Shown in pieces: positions 24,192 through 24,947 of a stretch of 24,947 bases of DNA. The notes under the pieces are model-generated. The model saw only the letters and a program-made list of their open reading frames with translations. It was not told where the DNA came from and did no database searches. The stretch's first letter is position 1, and the number at the start of each line of letters is the position of its first letter. A program made the position numbers and the translations under genes. Source of the DNA: Clostridiales bacterium (GTDB lineage Bacteria > Bacillota > Clostridia > Lachnospirales > CAG-274); NCBI GenBank assembly GCA_021203425.1, contig JAJQBF010000127.1, positions 1 through 24,947 of the forward strand. The letters run 5' to 3'.

Positions 24192-24947
24192 TTATATTGC
24201 CAAGATTTTTGCGGCTCTGTACAGAAAGTCATCATATTCTCTGTGGAAATTAAGACTCTCTTCAAGGTCGATGTCTGTAAAGCAGCCGTTTTTTTCTATC
24301 ATAATTCTGTTTTGTTTTCCCTCAATGAGAGCAGTTACCGCTTTTAAACCCATAATTGAAGCGGTGAGTCTGTCTCTTGCGGTGGGGGAGCCGCCTCTTT
24401 GAAGGTGACCTAAAATTGTGGCTCTTGTGGAAATTCCCGTTGCTTTTTCTATGTTTTTGGCTAACTTCTGGCTGTTGCCTTTTCCTTCTGCAACGATAAT
24501 AAGGTTGTGATGCTTTCCTCTTGACCTGTTTTCCGATATTGTTTCTATAATAGCCTCTTCACTGTTTTCTCTTTCGGGAATTATTATTTCTTCGGCACCT
24601 CCCGACAAGCCTGTCCAAAGAGCTATAAAGCCTGCTCCTCTGCCCATAACCTCTATAACGGAACATCTTTCGTGAGAGGTTGAGGTGTCTCTTATTTTAT
24701 CCACTGCATCAAGTGAAGTGTTTACCGCTGTGTCAAAGCCTATGGTGTAGTCGGTGCAGTCTAAATCAAGGTCAATTGTTCCGGGAATTCCCATAATATT
24801 TACGCCTTTTTTTGGAAAGCTCCAAACCGCCCTTTAATGAGCCGTCGCCCCCTATAATAATAAGGGCATCAAGCTTAAGAAGTTTGCAGAGGTTTGAACC
24901 CACCCCTGTCAAGTAGACAGAGCAAATAACAAAAGAATTATGTATAG
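24192..24947 (-). CDS. pfkA: ATP-type 6-phosphofructokinase, 5' end outside window, frameshifted
   Basis: The leftward frame ending at 24192 carries the PfkA core: GIPGTIDLDL, TDYTIGFDTAVNT, EVMGRGAGFIALW, GHLQRGGSPTARDR and a normal C-terminus. Upstream, between 24814 and the window edge, a second frame supplies LDALIIIGGDGSLKGGLELS, with the GGDGS ATP-site motif. The two join when one base is removed from the seven-A run (complement of 24807-24813): LSKK/GVNIMGIPG. The enzyme converts fructose 6-phosphate to fructose 1,6-bisphosphate in glycolysis. The PGTIDND motif of most family members reads PGTIDLD here; both aspartates are kept. Loss of this enzyme would be unusual, so the frameshift is probably a sequence error. 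About 60-70 N-terminal residues lie beyond the edge. Confidence 0.88.

Noticed and set aside
1..24947. CRISPR array, tRNA, rRNA, phage structural module or toxin-antitoxin pair
   Set aside because: No regularly spaced direct repeats, no cloverleaf-like or rRNA-like sequence and no such protein families were seen on either strand.

Overview
The window looks like a chromosomal segment of an AT-rich Gram-positive gut-type Clostridia/Firmicutes bacterium. The support is strong AGGAGG ribosome-binding sites, Gram-positive style PTS antitermination, sortases with LPXTG-type cell-wall anchors, and a fragment of a polysaccharide deacetylase like those used in sporulation. Genus cannot be fixed from the sequence alone.

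Layout: (1) Positions 1-33 hold the first 11 codons of a leftward PHP-family phosphatase gene. (2) Positions 200-5046 form a beta-glucoside operon: promoter, RAT/terminator antitermination switch, BglG/LicT antiterminator, EIIBC followed out of frame by EIIA, family-1 6-phospho-beta-glucosidase, HPr, strong terminator. It carries sugar uptake, phosphorylation, hydrolysis and its own phosphocarrier. (3) Positions 5083-6549 are a scar region: a TetR-type remnant, a LuxR-type regulator (leftward, frameshifted, probably 5'-truncated) and the 3' end of an AP2-domain gene abutting it head-on. (4) Positions 6694-19443 are a sortase-assembled pilus locus: a giant (about 2440-residue) anchored surface protein or putative tip adhesin, a backbone pilin with pilin motif and LPFTG, three consecutive class C sortases, and a small basal/minor pilin with LPKTG, then a terminator. 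(5) Positions 19469-20630 are gene-poor, with small remnants, an inverted repeat and a decapitated polysaccharide deacetylase. (6) Leftward secreted metallophosphoesterase (20631-22821), rightward YibE/F-family membrane protein (23030-24133), and leftward 6-phosphofructokinase running off the window end.

The most striking global property is that ten sites in nine genes are broken by a single-base indel or a single in-frame stop, with the reading frame fully conserved on both sides (EIIBC/EIIA, HPr, LuxR regulator, giant adhesin twice, backbone pilin, minor pilin, metallophosphoesterase, YibE/F, phosphofructokinase). Because core genes (ptsH, pfkA) are hit as well as accessory ones, draft-quality sequence error is the simplest explanation; genuine decay or recoding must be tested against reads. 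The intact biology would be a self-contained beta-glucoside PTS and a three-pilin/three-sortase pilus island comparable in gene content to the pneumococcal RrgABC/SrtBCD islet.
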